This document shows positions 1-6,379 of a stretch of 7,675 nt of DNA, piece after piece. Under the pieces are notes generated by a model that worked only from the letters and a program-made list of their open reading frames with translations, ran no database searches and was not told where the DNA came from. Both the position numbers and the translations under genes were made by a program. Each line of letters begins with the position of its first letter. Within the stretch, counting starts at the first letter, position 1. The DNA is from Candidatus Omnitrophota bacterium. GTDB taxonomy: Bacteria > Omnitrophota > Gorgyraeia > Zapsychrales > Zapsychraceae. The stretch lies in the NCBI GenBank assembly GCA_018062515.1, contig JAGOSC010000081.1, forward strand, positions 1 through 7,675, given 5' to 3'.

Positions 1-161
1 GCTTTATACCACTTAGTTTGTCTTTACAAGGATATAAAGTTAATGAGATCGTCTCGAATCATCGTAAGCGTCAGTTCGGTACAACAAAATATAATACTCG
101 ACGGATCTTTCGGGTGATCATACATTTTTTTATGATTTTGAAAACAAAGGGAACCAAATGA
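1..161 (+). CDS. C-terminal end of a family-2 (DPM1-like) glycosyltransferase, truncated by the window
   Basis: Reading from base 3 gives about 52 codons ending at the TGA at 159-161. The text includes IPLSLQGYKVNEIVSNHRKR, then QFGTTKYNTRRIFRVIIHFF. This matches the tail of bacterial polyprenyl-phosphate (dolichol-phosphate mannose synthase-like) glycosyltransferases, where a 'QGYKVxEIxVxHRxRxxGxTKY' segment follows the catalytic domain. Such enzymes move a sugar from a nucleotide donor to undecaprenyl phosphate on the cytoplasmic face of the inner membrane. The catalytic DXD part lies outside the window, so the substrate cannot be judged. The stop overlaps the ATG of the next gene (ATGA, 4-bp overlap), which indicates translational coupling with the LAB_N protein. 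These two families are commonly adjacent. Confidence 0.85.
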   Translation, partial: FIPLSLSLQGYKVNEIVSNHRKRQFGTTKYNTRRIFRVIIHFFMILKTKGTK

Positions 162-454
162 ACGCACAAGTTTTCTGGGGCATTAAAGAACAATATTGGT
201 TATATATCGGTTTTTTGGGACAGTTTTTGTTCGGGGCCAGGTTTCTAGTCCAGTGGGTTTGTTCGGAAATCAAACAGGAAAGTTATATGCCGGTTGTTTT
301 TTGGTATTTTAGTCTGAGCGGTGGTTTAATTTTACTGTTATATTCAATTTTTAAAAAAGATCCTGTCTTTATCGTCGGCCAATCAATGGGGTTAATTGTT
401 TATTTAAGAAATATACGTTTAATTTTTAAAAAGAAAAAAATGGAGTCGGTGTGA
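158..454 (+). CDS. LAB_N domain membrane protein (lipid-A-disaccharide synthase N-terminal-like)
   Basis: A 98-residue protein made almost entirely of the LAB_N domain, the small hydrophobic module first seen at the N terminus of some LpxB proteins. Hydrophobic segments lie near residues 13-34, 44-65 and 69-90. Family hallmarks are visible: FGARFLVQWV, then a Ser followed by MPVVFWYFSLSGG, and GQSMGLIVYLRN near the end, before a Lys-rich cytoplasmic tail. Free-standing LAB_N proteins usually sit between a family-2 glycosyltransferase and a GT39-type lipid-linked sugar transferase, and are thought to help glycolipid or lipid A modification. Here the glycosyltransferase is present, but the gene that follows is a response regulator, so the GT39 partner is not in this window. 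The start is supported by AAGGGA at 147-152, five bases before the ATG. The biochemical role of the family is not well defined. Confidence 0.85.
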   Translation: MNAQVFWGIKEQYWLYIGFLGQFLFGARFLVQWVCSEIKQESYMPVVFWYFSLSGGLILLLYSIFKKDPVFIVGQSMGLIVYLRNIRLIFKKKKMESV

Positions 455-828
455 AAGTATTAATCGTGGATGATTCATTGATGGACCGCCGTTTAACCAT
501 GAATTTGCTGAAAAAAAATGGTATTGAAAATGAAATTCTTCAGGCCTGCGACGGGGAAGAAGGTCTGAAAATTTTAAGTGAACATTTTAATGATATTTGT
601 TTAATACTTTTAGATTGGCAGATGCCTAAGGTGGACGGAATTGATTTTATGAAGGCGGTCATGAAAACTCCCATGGTGGCGTCCATTCCTATCATTATGA
701 TCACCGCTTCAGGCTCAGATGATAATAAACGCGAGGCGAGAAACGCTAATCCAAATCTGGCCGGATATGTTGTTAAACCTTATCCACCGGAAGAATTATT
801 AGGACTAATAAGAACATACATAAAATAA
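451..828 (+). CDS. Single-domain response regulator (CheY-like receiver)
   Basis: A 125-residue stand-alone receiver domain with no DNA-binding or enzymatic output. The whole phosphorylation site is visible: acidic pair D7/D8, phospho-acceptor D55 in LILLDWQMP, switch Thr T85 in IIMITASG, aromatic switch residue Y106 and invariant K109 followed by Pro (VVKPYPPEEL). This is the layout of CheY and of chemotaxis-type two-component adaptors. It is expected to be phosphorylated by a histidine kinase encoded elsewhere and to act by binding a partner protein. The start is GTG, overlapping the TGA of the LAB_N gene by four bases, with GGAG at 442-445 five bases upstream. The next gene encodes a CheX-like protein, a family of CheY-P phosphatases, so the two probably form one signalling pair. 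No kinase is present in the window. Confidence 0.93.
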   Translation: MKVLIVDDSLMDRRLTMNLLKKNGIENEILQACDGEEGLKILSEHFNDICLILLDWQMPKVDGIDFMKAVMKTPMVASIPIIMITASGSDDNKREARNANPNLAGYVVKPYPPEELLGLIRTYIK

Positions 829-841
829 ACTGGACTAAAGT

Positions 842-1438
842 ATGGTTAATATTCCAAAAGATGATAATGACCGGCTCGACGAGAGATATATTCAGGCTTT
901 GATGCTGGCCAGGGTTGTTAAACGTATTCTTAAAAAGCGGGCTAATATTGACCTTTCTTCAAATCCGATATTTATTGTTAAACCGATTGCCGAATTTATG
1001 AACCGGATTCGCGTGTCCAGTTTAAGCAAATTCGATGAAACAACCTATATTTCGACGGTTAATTTTTATAAATCGCGTGATGATTTGGACAAGCATGATG
1101 CGGTGGGTGTCATGATCATCTATGTCGGCCAAAGTTATTTGGTTGAATTAATTAAAAAGCTTAATTACCCCGACGTCGACGAAGATAATCAGGAAGTTAT
1201 GCTTGATTCAATCGGCACGCTATGTAATCTTATCGCCGGTAATTTTAAAACGGGCCTCACCCAACTTGGATATATTGAATTGGTTATGTCGCATTTTTCC
1301 GGGTATGAGAATAATGTTTTGATGGGAATTGAATTTTCTCCGAATGAAACGCAAATGTATGAAATCCAGTTTGAGGTCGACGGGAAAAGAAGAATTGTGG
1401 CTGAAATTTCCATGGCGCCGCTTCCATTAAATACGTAA
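842..1438 (+). CDS. CheX-like (CheC/CheX/FliY phosphatase fold) protein, catalytic Glu apparently replaced
   Basis: A 198-residue soluble protein lying 13 bp after the receiver gene. Residues 119-139 (LDSIGTLCNLIAGNFK region) match the signature helix of CheC/CheX/FliY phosphatases, usually D/S-x3-E-x2-N followed by xxxGN. D122 and N129 are in place, but the Glu position is T126 (codon ACG at 1217-1219). Glu and Asn together position the attacking water on CheY-phosphate, so this copy may bind its partner without dephosphorylating it. Only one such motif is seen, as in CheX; CheC and FliY have two. The charged N-terminal segment (residues 1-35) matches nothing I recognise. Adjacency to the CheY-like gene strongly suggests a functional pair. 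The fold is assigned from this motif and the context, so family placement is moderately sure. Confidence 0.7.
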   Translation: MVNIPKDDNDRLDERYIQALMLARVVKRILKKRANIDLSSNPIFIVKPIAEFMNRIRVSSLSKFDETTYISTVNFYKSRDDLDKHDAVGVMIIYVGQSYLVELIKKLNYPDVDEDNQEVMLDSIGTLCNLIAGNFKTGLTQLGYIELVMSHFSGYENNVLMGIEFSPNETQMYEIQFEVDGKRRIVAEISMAPLPLNT

Positions 1439-1456
1439 GCTGTAAATCAGCTAGTT

Positions 1457-1461
1457 AGGAG
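1457..1461 (+). promoter_or_regulatory. Shine-Dalgarno AGGAG that selects the second ATG of the DsbA-like gene
   Basis: AGGAG ends immediately before an ATG at 1462, leaving no spacer, but lies six bases before the in-frame ATG at 1468. Normal spacing therefore favours 1468 (protein beginning MAKKNKQ) over 1462 (MTMAKK). Confidence 0.75.
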
Positions 1462-1467
1462 ATGACA

Positions 1468-2076
1468 ATGGCAAAGAAAAATAAACAACTGATTTCATTC
1501 CTTTTGGTTGTCCTGGTCATAGGTTTAGTTTTAGGTATAAAATATTATCAAAAGAGTCAACCCACCTCCGAATTATCGGGCCGATTTAAGGGGAATCCGA
1601 ACGCAAAAATAAAGATTGTTGAATATATGGATTTTCAGTGCCCCGCTTGCGCCATGGGTGCCAAATACCTTCGGGAACGTATGCAAAAAGATTCTCAAAA
1701 TATCTATGTGGAAATGAGATATTTTCCGCTTCCCATGCATACTCACGCGCTTTTAAGTGCCCGATTTGCAGAATGTGCGGCCAATCAAAATAAATTTTGG
1801 GAATTTCATGATCAGTTAATCGATCATCAGGATGAATGGAGTAAGGTTATCAACGCTTATCCATCGTTCGAGGCCATGGCAAAGCAAGTTAGTTTGGATA
1901 TGACAAAACTACAGGCTTGTTTGGCCGATAATAAAGTTGATCAAGTTATAAAGCAGTATAAAGAAAGTGGTCAAAAATTAGGAATTAAAGCGACTCCGAC
2001 GTATTTTGTGAATGATAAGATGGTGGTTGGACTTAAAGATTTACAAAAAGAGTTTAAAGAGATTTTGGGGGAATAA
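1468..2076 (+). CDS. Membrane-anchored DsbA-family thiol oxidoreductase (CPAC active site)
   Basis: A 202-residue protein with a Lys-rich start and a single hydrophobic helix (about residues 8-24) that should anchor it in the inner membrane, with the catalytic domain on the outer side. The domain follows the Thioredoxin_4/DsbA pattern: beta strand KIKIVEYMDFQCPAC with the redox pair C58/C61, a helical insertion (HALLSARFAECAANQNKFWEFHDQL), and a cis-proline loop ATPTYFVN near residue 175. Two further cysteines (in FAECAAN and LQACLAD) occupy places where this subfamily often has a second pair. It probably introduces or shuffles disulfides in envelope proteins. The next gene, two bases downstream by my start call, encodes a MauE/DoxX-like protein, and MauE-type proteins work with thioredoxin-fold partners. 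The start at 1468 is chosen from the Shine-Dalgarno position. Substrates cannot be inferred. Confidence 0.9.
   Translation: MAKKNKQLISFLLVVLVIGLVLGIKYYQKSQPTSELSGRFKGNPNAKIKIVEYMDFQCPACAMGAKYLRERMQKDSQNIYVEMRYFPLPMHTHALLSARFAECAANQNKFWEFHDQLIDHQDEWSKVINAYPSFEAMAKQVSLDMTKLQACLADNKVDQVIKQYKESGQKLGIKATPTYFVNDKMVVGLKDLQKEFKEILGE
2067..2072 (+). promoter_or_regulatory. Purine-rich ribosome-binding candidate for the non-standard start at 2079
   Basis: GGGGGA lies inside the last codons of the DsbA-like gene, six bases before the ATT at 2079. It is the only good purine stretch upstream of the conserved first helix of the MauE-like protein, and it is part of the case for a start well before the GTG at 2175. 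Confidence 0.4.
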
Positions 2077-2078
2077 AT

Positions 2079-2519
2079 ATTAATATCTTTGTCTTCATAA
2101 GAATTTTCATCGGATTAATTTATCTTGTCTCTGGTTTTGAGAAGATTATTTCTCCGTATCAGAATTTTCAGTATGTGATCCAAAGTTATACGATTGTACC
2201 AAGTTCATGGGAAATAATAATCGCAAAAACTTTTCCATGGATCGAGCTTTTTACAGGGTTATTTCTCTTTTTTGGTTTGTGGACGAGAATTTCTTTGTTC
2301 AGTGCTTTAATCATTTCTGGAACATTGATGACAATTGTCGGTCAGGCTATGATCCGTCAATTGCCCATAACAGAATGCGGGTGTTTTGGAGAATTAATTT
2401 CATTGCCGCTGTGGGCTGTTTTCATCATCGATGTTTCAACTTTTCTCAGTATACTACTTCTGCTAAAAAAATATCAAAAGACCATCCTTTTATCTTTAGA
2501 CCGTCATTTTAATGAATAA
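2079..2519 (+). CDS. MauE/DoxX-like membrane protein with CGCFG motif; probable non-standard ATT start
   Basis: A polytopic membrane protein of about 146 residues with roughly four hydrophobic stretches. It carries the MauE/DoxX-like hallmark TECGCFGE (C100, C102 counted from 2079) before the last helix. MauE is known for supporting disulfide formation in methylamine dehydrogenase alongside the thioredoxin-like MauD. The first ATG/GTG/TTG in frame is the GTG at 2175. Starting there would remove text that belongs to the conserved first helix of the family (RIFIGLIYLVSGFEKIISPY, 2100-2159). The frame is open back to the stop at 2055-2057 and offers only ATA (2073) and ATT (2079, 2118 and others). 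ATT at 2079 lies six bases after a GGGGGA at 2067-2072, so I place the start there. It follows the DsbA-like gene by two bases and overlaps the next gene by eight. A base error hiding a normal start is the alternative. Confidence 0.72.
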   Translation: MNIFVFIRIFIGLIYLVSGFEKIISPYQNFQYVIQSYTIVPSSWEIIIAKTFPWIELFTGLFLFFGLWTRISLFSALIISGTLMTIVGQAMIRQLPITECGCFGELISLPLWAVFIIDVSTFLSILLLLKKYQKTILLSLDRHFNE

Positions 2520-3975
2520 AAAATATTTGTTTTACACGTTTTTATTCACCCTAACTTTTATGAATTCAGCAGCATTCAGCGAAAACAATATTAAGAAACC
2601 AAATGTAAGCGGTCAATTTTATTCCAGCGATCCAAAGGATCTGGCGGATCAAATTGATCAAATGATGAAAACGGCCGTTGTCGATCCCTATACCAATCCC
2701 GTCGAGATTATTATTGCTCCGCATGCCGGATATTATTATTCCGGCGCCGTGGCGGCCCATAGTTTTAAAGCCGTCAGCCAGCAAAAATATAATACAATCA
2801 TCGTTTTAGCCCCTAGTCATTTTTACGGTTTTGAAGGCATCTCAGTTTGGAGTCAAGGCGGATTTGAGACGCCATTAGGAGTTGTGAATGTCGACGAGGA
2901 ATTTGCTCAGTCTCTGACAAAGGACGAATCGCAAATATCTAATGATCCGAAAGCGTTTATAAAAGAACATGCGCTTGAAGTGGAAATTCCATTTCTGCAA
3001 AGAACCTTCAAGGATTTTAAATTAGTTCCGGTCATTATCGGTCAACCCAGTCCGGAATTATTAGCAGAGTTTGCTCAGAAATTGAATCAGTTGATTGGAA
3101 CCCGCGACGATGTTTTGGTCGTGGTCAGTTCAGATTTGTCGCATTATCATGATGATTCTTTTGCTAGAATTATGGATTTAAAAACGATTGAAGCCATTAA
3201 GAATCAGGACATTGACAAAATTTATCAGGAATGCCGGAATGGAAGTATGGAAATGTGCGGATGTTTACCCGTTGTTACGTCACTCCTGCTAGCTAAAGCA
3301 AGAGGATTGACAGACGTTGACGTGCTGAAGTATGCGAATTCTGGTGATGTGAATGGAAAAAAAGACAGCGTCGTCGGATACAGTTCTATTGTCATTTATA
3401 AAAAAAATAATTCAAATATCAATCCGCTGACAAGCGATCAAAAAAAGAAATTGATCAGTATGGCCAAAGAAGCTATTCGAAAGTTTGTTGGCAGCGGGGA
3501 GCGCTTAGCTCCTAAAGAAGACGACCAAAGATTATTGGAAAAAGAAGGAGCTTTTGTTTCCATTTATAAAAATGGCCAGTTAAGAGGATGTATCGGAAAC
3601 ATTATTGGAAGGGGTCCGCTTTACAATACAGTCATCAACATGGCTATTTCAGCCGCGTCGAAAGATCATCGATTTACGCCGATTCAAAAAGACGAACTCG
3701 ATCAGATTCAAATCGAAATATCCGTTTTATCCACGCCGCGACGTATCATGAATACGGATGAAATACGTTTGGGAACGCATGGAGTTATTGTGTCAAAAGA
3801 TAACAAAACGGGAGTCTTTCTTCCTCAAGTTGCCGATTCCACGGGCTGGTCCAAAGAACAATTTTTATCGGAGTTATGTTCCCAAAAAGCCGGTTTACCT
3901 CGAGATTGTTGGAAAGATACTCAAAAAACAATCATTGAAATCTTTTCGGCGGAAGTTTTTTCCGAAAAAGAATAG
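2512..3975 (+). CDS. Exported Memo-AMMECR1 fusion protein (AmmeMemoRadiSam system B + A domains)
   Basis: A 487-residue protein. Residues 1-23 look like a Sec signal peptide: KK, a hydrophobic YLFYTFLFTLTFM core, and possible cleavage after AFS. The Memo domain starts at residue 29 (KKPNVSGQFYSSDP) and runs to about 297. Its putative metal/active residues are visible: H71 in APHAGYYYSG, H103 in APSHFYGFEG, H211 in SSDLSHYH and C249 in EMCGC, matching the His/His/His/Cys set of human MEMO1. The AMMECR1 domain covers about 306-480, with LRGCIG at 357-362 and the DHRFTPI motif. In the AmmeMemoRadiSam grouping these two domains occur with a radical SAM protein, which is absent from this window. 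The fusion carries both domains on one exported chain, suggesting work in the periplasm beside the DsbA-like and MauE-like proteins. The start overlaps the previous gene by eight bases; no clear Shine-Dalgarno is seen, so coupling is likely. The reaction is unknown. Confidence 0.9.
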   Translation: MNKKYLFYTFLFTLTFMNSAAFSENNIKKPNVSGQFYSSDPKDLADQIDQMMKTAVVDPYTNPVEIIIAPHAGYYYSGAVAAHSFKAVSQQKYNTIIVLAPSHFYGFEGISVWSQGGFETPLGVVNVDEEFAQSLTKDESQISNDPKAFIKEHALEVEIPFLQRTFKDFKLVPVIIGQPSPELLAEFAQKLNQLIGTRDDVLVVVSSDLSHYHDDSFARIMDLKTIEAIKNQDIDKIYQECRNGSMEMCGCLPVVTSLLLAKARGLTDVDVLKYANSGDVNGKKDSVVGYSSIVIYKKNNSNINPLTSDQKKKLISMAKEAIRKFVGSGERLAPKEDDQRLLEKEGAFVSIYKNGQLRGCIGNIIGRGPLYNTVINMAISAASKDHRFTPIQKDELDQIQIEISVLSTPRRIMNTDEIRLGTHGVIVSKDNKTGVFLPQVADSTGWSKEQFLSELCSQKAGLPRDCWKDTQKTIIEIFSAEVFSEKE

Positions 3976-4014
3976 GCAACCGCAGAAATTAATCTCCGTC
4001 GGATTTCTTTGAAC

Positions 4015-4623
4015 ATGAAAAAAATATTCATCACTTTCATCCTTGCCTTTTTTTCTTTTCTTTGGTTTTATCTCATTTTACATTTTCCGGATTTTACACT
4101 ATTCATTGTTTTTGTGCCTCTAATGCTGGCGATTCATTTTTCTAAAACCCGACGCTGGAGAAATACATTTATTTCTATTTTTGTGATTTTGTGGATGATT
4201 CTATTCCAATACGAATCCCTTCGAGGTTTCTATCTAAATAAACAATTCGGCTTAATATTTCCCAAGACAAAATTTTTATTTCCTCCGGCCGGATGGATTA
4301 TGTTTTACCAAGTCGACAAATCCGACGGTTATGTTGAAGTGTATGGAGTAAAAAGCGAACAGTCTCAATTGATTGATCCGCATGATATTTTCCGGACGAG
4401 GACATTCGGATATGATAATGTTCACCGCGGTATAATGGGCGGTGTAGGTGACTCTGATAACCCGGCGGTGGGGGCTCAATTTTGCAGGTTTTTAAATTAC
4501 CGATTTCCTTACTTCGACAAATTTTATATCACTGCATTTTATCATCCGGATATGATTGAGAAACCTTATGATCGACGGCAGAAAATGCTTTATGAATGTG
4601 ATAAACAATATGTGCGTTTCTAA
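4015..4623 (+). CDS. Unrecognised membrane protein encoded just upstream of the HTTM-DCC gene
   Basis: A 202-residue protein I cannot assign to a named family. The first 65 residues contain about three hydrophobic helices (near 3-21, 24-41 and 51-66) with a basic KTRRWRN loop between the second and third. The rest (about 80-202) looks like a soluble domain rich in aromatic residues and Asp/Arg, with text such as PPAGWIMFYQVD, LIDPHDIFRTRTFGYDNVHR and FCRFLNYRFPYFDKFY. Its stop lies three bases before the HTTM-DCC start, so the two are almost certainly co-translated, and the soluble part may act with the HTTM protein on the outer face of the membrane. A TTG at 4009 is also in frame, but the ATG at 4015 gives a standard MKK start. 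It has few cysteines and no obvious catalytic motif. Confidence 0.75.
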   Translation: MKKIFITFILAFFSFLWFYLILHFPDFTLFIVFVPLMLAIHFSKTRRWRNTFISIFVILWMILFQYESLRGFYLNKQFGLIFPKTKFLFPPAGWIMFYQVDKSDGYVEVYGVKSEQSQLIDPHDIFRTRTFGYDNVHRGIMGGVGDSDNPAVGAQFCRFLNYRFPYFDKFYITAFYHPDMIEKPYDRRQKMLYECDKQYVRF

Positions 4624-4626
4624 ATA

Positions 4627-5892
4627 ATGAAAAAAATAATTAGTTTTTGGAATAAATGTTTCTTAGAAGAACGATCGTCGATCAGTATTTCCTTTTTTCG
4701 GCTAGCTGCTGCCTTTACAGTTATGGCTCATGTGCTGCCGACATTCTTTCATATGGGCGATAATTATTTGTCAACCGCCTATAAATCCTACAATACAACT
4801 TTTTTCCCCGTGTATTTTATTGAATGGATTATAAAAAGCCCGGATTGGGTCATCTATCTTTTTGTTTGGGTTTTTTGTCTTTTTAGTTTTTTCTTTTTGA
4901 TTGGTTTTTTAAGCCAGCTAAGTGCAATTCTAACGACGATCGCCTGCTATTATTTTTATGCTTTAAATAGTTTTCACGTCGGAACTTTGTCTTGGGATAT
5001 TTTATTGGTAACGCTTTTCTTAATGTGTTTGGTTCCATACCACGGCGACTACTTCTCGGTGGATTGTCTGATGCAGGAGGGAAGGGGATACCGACAAAAG
5101 CGTTCCTATTTTATTCAGCGTTTATTGCAAATGCAGATTGGTTTCACTTTTTTCTACACGGCCCTGTGGAAGATTTATCCAAATGGAAATTGGCTGAACG
5201 CAAATCCCATTTATTATTTAATGCACAAATCTCCGGCGGGAGTAACCAAATGGTTTTTATTAAGAGATTATTTGAAAACTCAACCGGAATTATGTTATTG
5301 GATTGGAATCTTGATTATCGGATGCGAACTTTCACTGATGTTTTTTCTATTTTGGAAAAAGACACGGATTTCAGCCATATACGGTGGAATTTTCTTCCAT
5401 ATTATTTTGATATTGACTCTTGATGTACCGGCCATATTTTTCTTCCTATTTCCTGTTCAATTGCTTCTTTTTATTAATCCGGATCAAATCGTGGCTTGGA
5501 TAGAGCAAAAACAACGGCGTAATCATTCGGCGACGCTTAGGCTGAAAATTATTTACGATGGCGACTGCGGGTTTTGCCGTCGGTGGATTAAACGGATACA
5601 GATTATGGACCTTTTTGAAAAATACATGTATGTAAATTTCAGAACAGCAGCTGATCTTAAACAAATCCATCCCGAGCTTACGGAGGCGGCCTGTGAACAT
5701 GAAATGATCCTTATCGATGAAGACTGCAGCATTCATGGCGGTTTTTTTGTGTTTCGGAAAATATGTTTTTCCATGCCCATGTTAATGCCGCTTGCTCTTG
5801 TTTTTTATTTTCCGGGGTCCGGATCAATCGGGCCGCTTCTCTATCAATGGGTTGCAAGACACCGTTATCTCTTCGCTAAAAAATCTGTATAG
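4627..5892 (+). CDS. HTTM-domain membrane protein fused to a DCC (DUF393) thiol domain
   Basis: A 421-residue protein with two parts. Residues 1 to about 290 form a multi-helix HTTM domain, the horizontally spread transmembrane domain related to vitamin K-dependent gamma-carboxylase. Recognisable pieces are SISFFRLAAAFTVMAH at the start, the VGTLSWDILL helix, QMQIGFTFFYTALWKIYPNG and WLNANPIYYLM. Residues from about 306 form a DCC/DUF393 domain that begins LKIIYDGDCGFCRRW, with D311, C314 and C317 making the DxxCxxC motif, and ends GPLLYQWVARHRYLF. DCC proteins are predicted thioredoxin-like thiol-disulfide oxidoreductases. HTTM proteins in bacteria have no established substrate. The fusion, plus the DsbA-like and MauE-like genes upstream, points to redox chemistry linked to a membrane modification. 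The start is three bases after the previous stop without a clear Shine-Dalgarno. This is the last gene of the run. Confidence 0.9.
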   Translation: MKKIISFWNKCFLEERSSISISFFRLAAAFTVMAHVLPTFFHMGDNYLSTAYKSYNTTFFPVYFIEWIIKSPDWVIYLFVWVFCLFSFFFLIGFLSQLSAILTTIACYYFYALNSFHVGTLSWDILLVTLFLMCLVPYHGDYFSVDCLMQEGRGYRQKRSYFIQRLLQMQIGFTFFYTALWKIYPNGNWLNANPIYYLMHKSPAGVTKWFLLRDYLKTQPELCYWIGILIIGCELSLMFFLFWKKTRISAIYGGIFFHIILILTLDVPAIFFFLFPVQLLLFINPDQIVAWIEQKQRRNHSATLRLKIIYDGDCGFCRRWIKRIQIMDLFEKYMYVNFRTAADLKQIHPELTEAACEHEMILIDEDCSIHGGFFVFRKICFSMPMLMPLALVFYFPGSGSIGPLLYQWVARHRYLFAKKSV

Positions 5893-5920
5893 AATAATTC
5901 ATTGTCAATATATCCCAAGT

Positions 5921-5959
5921 ATTCACTTTTCATATAGTTACGGTAAAAGAAAGGTGAAT
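5921..5959. other. Stem-loop after the HTTM-DCC gene
   Basis: ATTCACTTTTC (5921-5931) pairs with GAAAGGTGAAT (5949-5959), giving 11 pairs with one T-G wobble around a 17-base loop, 28 bases after the HTTM-DCC stop. No U-run follows directly, so it is not a textbook intrinsic terminator. It may be a 3' end processing or stability hairpin for the upstream transcript. Confidence 0.45.
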
Positions 5960-6036
5960 AAATCTGCCTCCTCGTCGATAAATTCCCTCGCTTTTTTATC
6001 CCTAATACCGCCTTAAAATTAATCAAAAAAATATTG

Positions 6037-6151
6037 TCTTAAAAGGGTATTTTGTTACGATATTAAGGTGGCACTTAATATAATAATAGTAGGCGGTATA
6101 AATATTAAAACAGGTAGACGGTTTTAACTGTAGGAAAGGGGCTTGGTTAAT
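6037..6151 (+). repeat. Possible degenerate 25-bp array (five units)
   Basis: GG dinucleotides recur at 6045, 6070, 6095, 6120 and 6145, exactly 25 bp apart. The 15-base frames around them start at 6037, 6062, 6087, 6112 and 6137 and resemble the clear arrays further right. The best are TAGTAGGCGGTATAA (6087) and AGGTAGACGGTTTTA (6112), which agree with each other at 10 of 15 positions. The latter agrees with the 7322 unit (AAGTTGACGGTTTAT) at 11 of 15. The 6037 unit is weak. The orientation matches the downstream array. Confidence 0.35.
6060..6081. repeat. Palindrome with 8-bp arms
   Basis: ATATTAAG (6060-6067) and CTTAATAT (6074-6081) flank GTGGCA. A related TGGCACT core occurs at 7229-7235, just after the RAYT-like gene. 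It overlaps the second unit of the possible degenerate array and could be a protein-binding site. No terminator-like T-run follows. Confidence 0.45.
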
Positions 6152-6328
6152 AATTTTCGTTCACACTATACAAGGGAAGAAGTACGTATAAATTATATTA
6201 AAAATCCATATTAGGAGTCAGTATTAAAGATCATTTTCTACCTCAAACATTAAGAATTCCGTAATTTTATATAGGAAAATGAAACATTATTTTTCAGAAA
6301 ATTTAAAAAATGACAAATTTGTATATAA

Positions 6329-6358
6329 CGCCCCCATTCCAGTGGTGGATGGGAGCTT
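6329..6358. other. GC-rich hairpin island in AT-rich DNA
   Basis: CCCATTCCA (6333-6341) pairs with TGGATGGG (6346-6353) with one bulged T and a GTGG loop. It is the only GC-rich patch in several hundred bases. It could be a structured RNA element or a leader upstream of a purine-rich AGGGGA at 6368-6373. No poly-U follows on either strand. Confidence 0.35.
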
Positions 6359-6379
6359 TGGGAATTTAGGGGATACTCA

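Noticed and set aside
2207..2512. 101-codon plus-strand frame overlapping the MauE-like gene
   Set aside because: It is an out-of-frame reading of the MauE-like gene, whose frame has the conserved membrane helices and the CGCFG motif.
3758..4012. 84-codon frame overlapping the end of the Memo-AMMECR1 gene
   Set aside because: It is out of frame with the well-conserved AMMECR1 domain and has no features of its own.
5971..6000. Intrinsic terminator from GATAAA/TTTATC near CTTTTTTATC
   Set aside because: The stem has six A/T-dominated pairs with a 12-base loop and the T-run is inside the stem, so it does not make a credible terminator.
6005..6099. 9-bp inverted repeat ATACCGCCT (6005-6013) and AGGCGGTAT (6091-6099) as element ends
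   Set aside because: It is short, with 77 bases between the arms, no recombinase-type context and no relation to the array borders. The right arm is explained by the 25-bp register around 6087.
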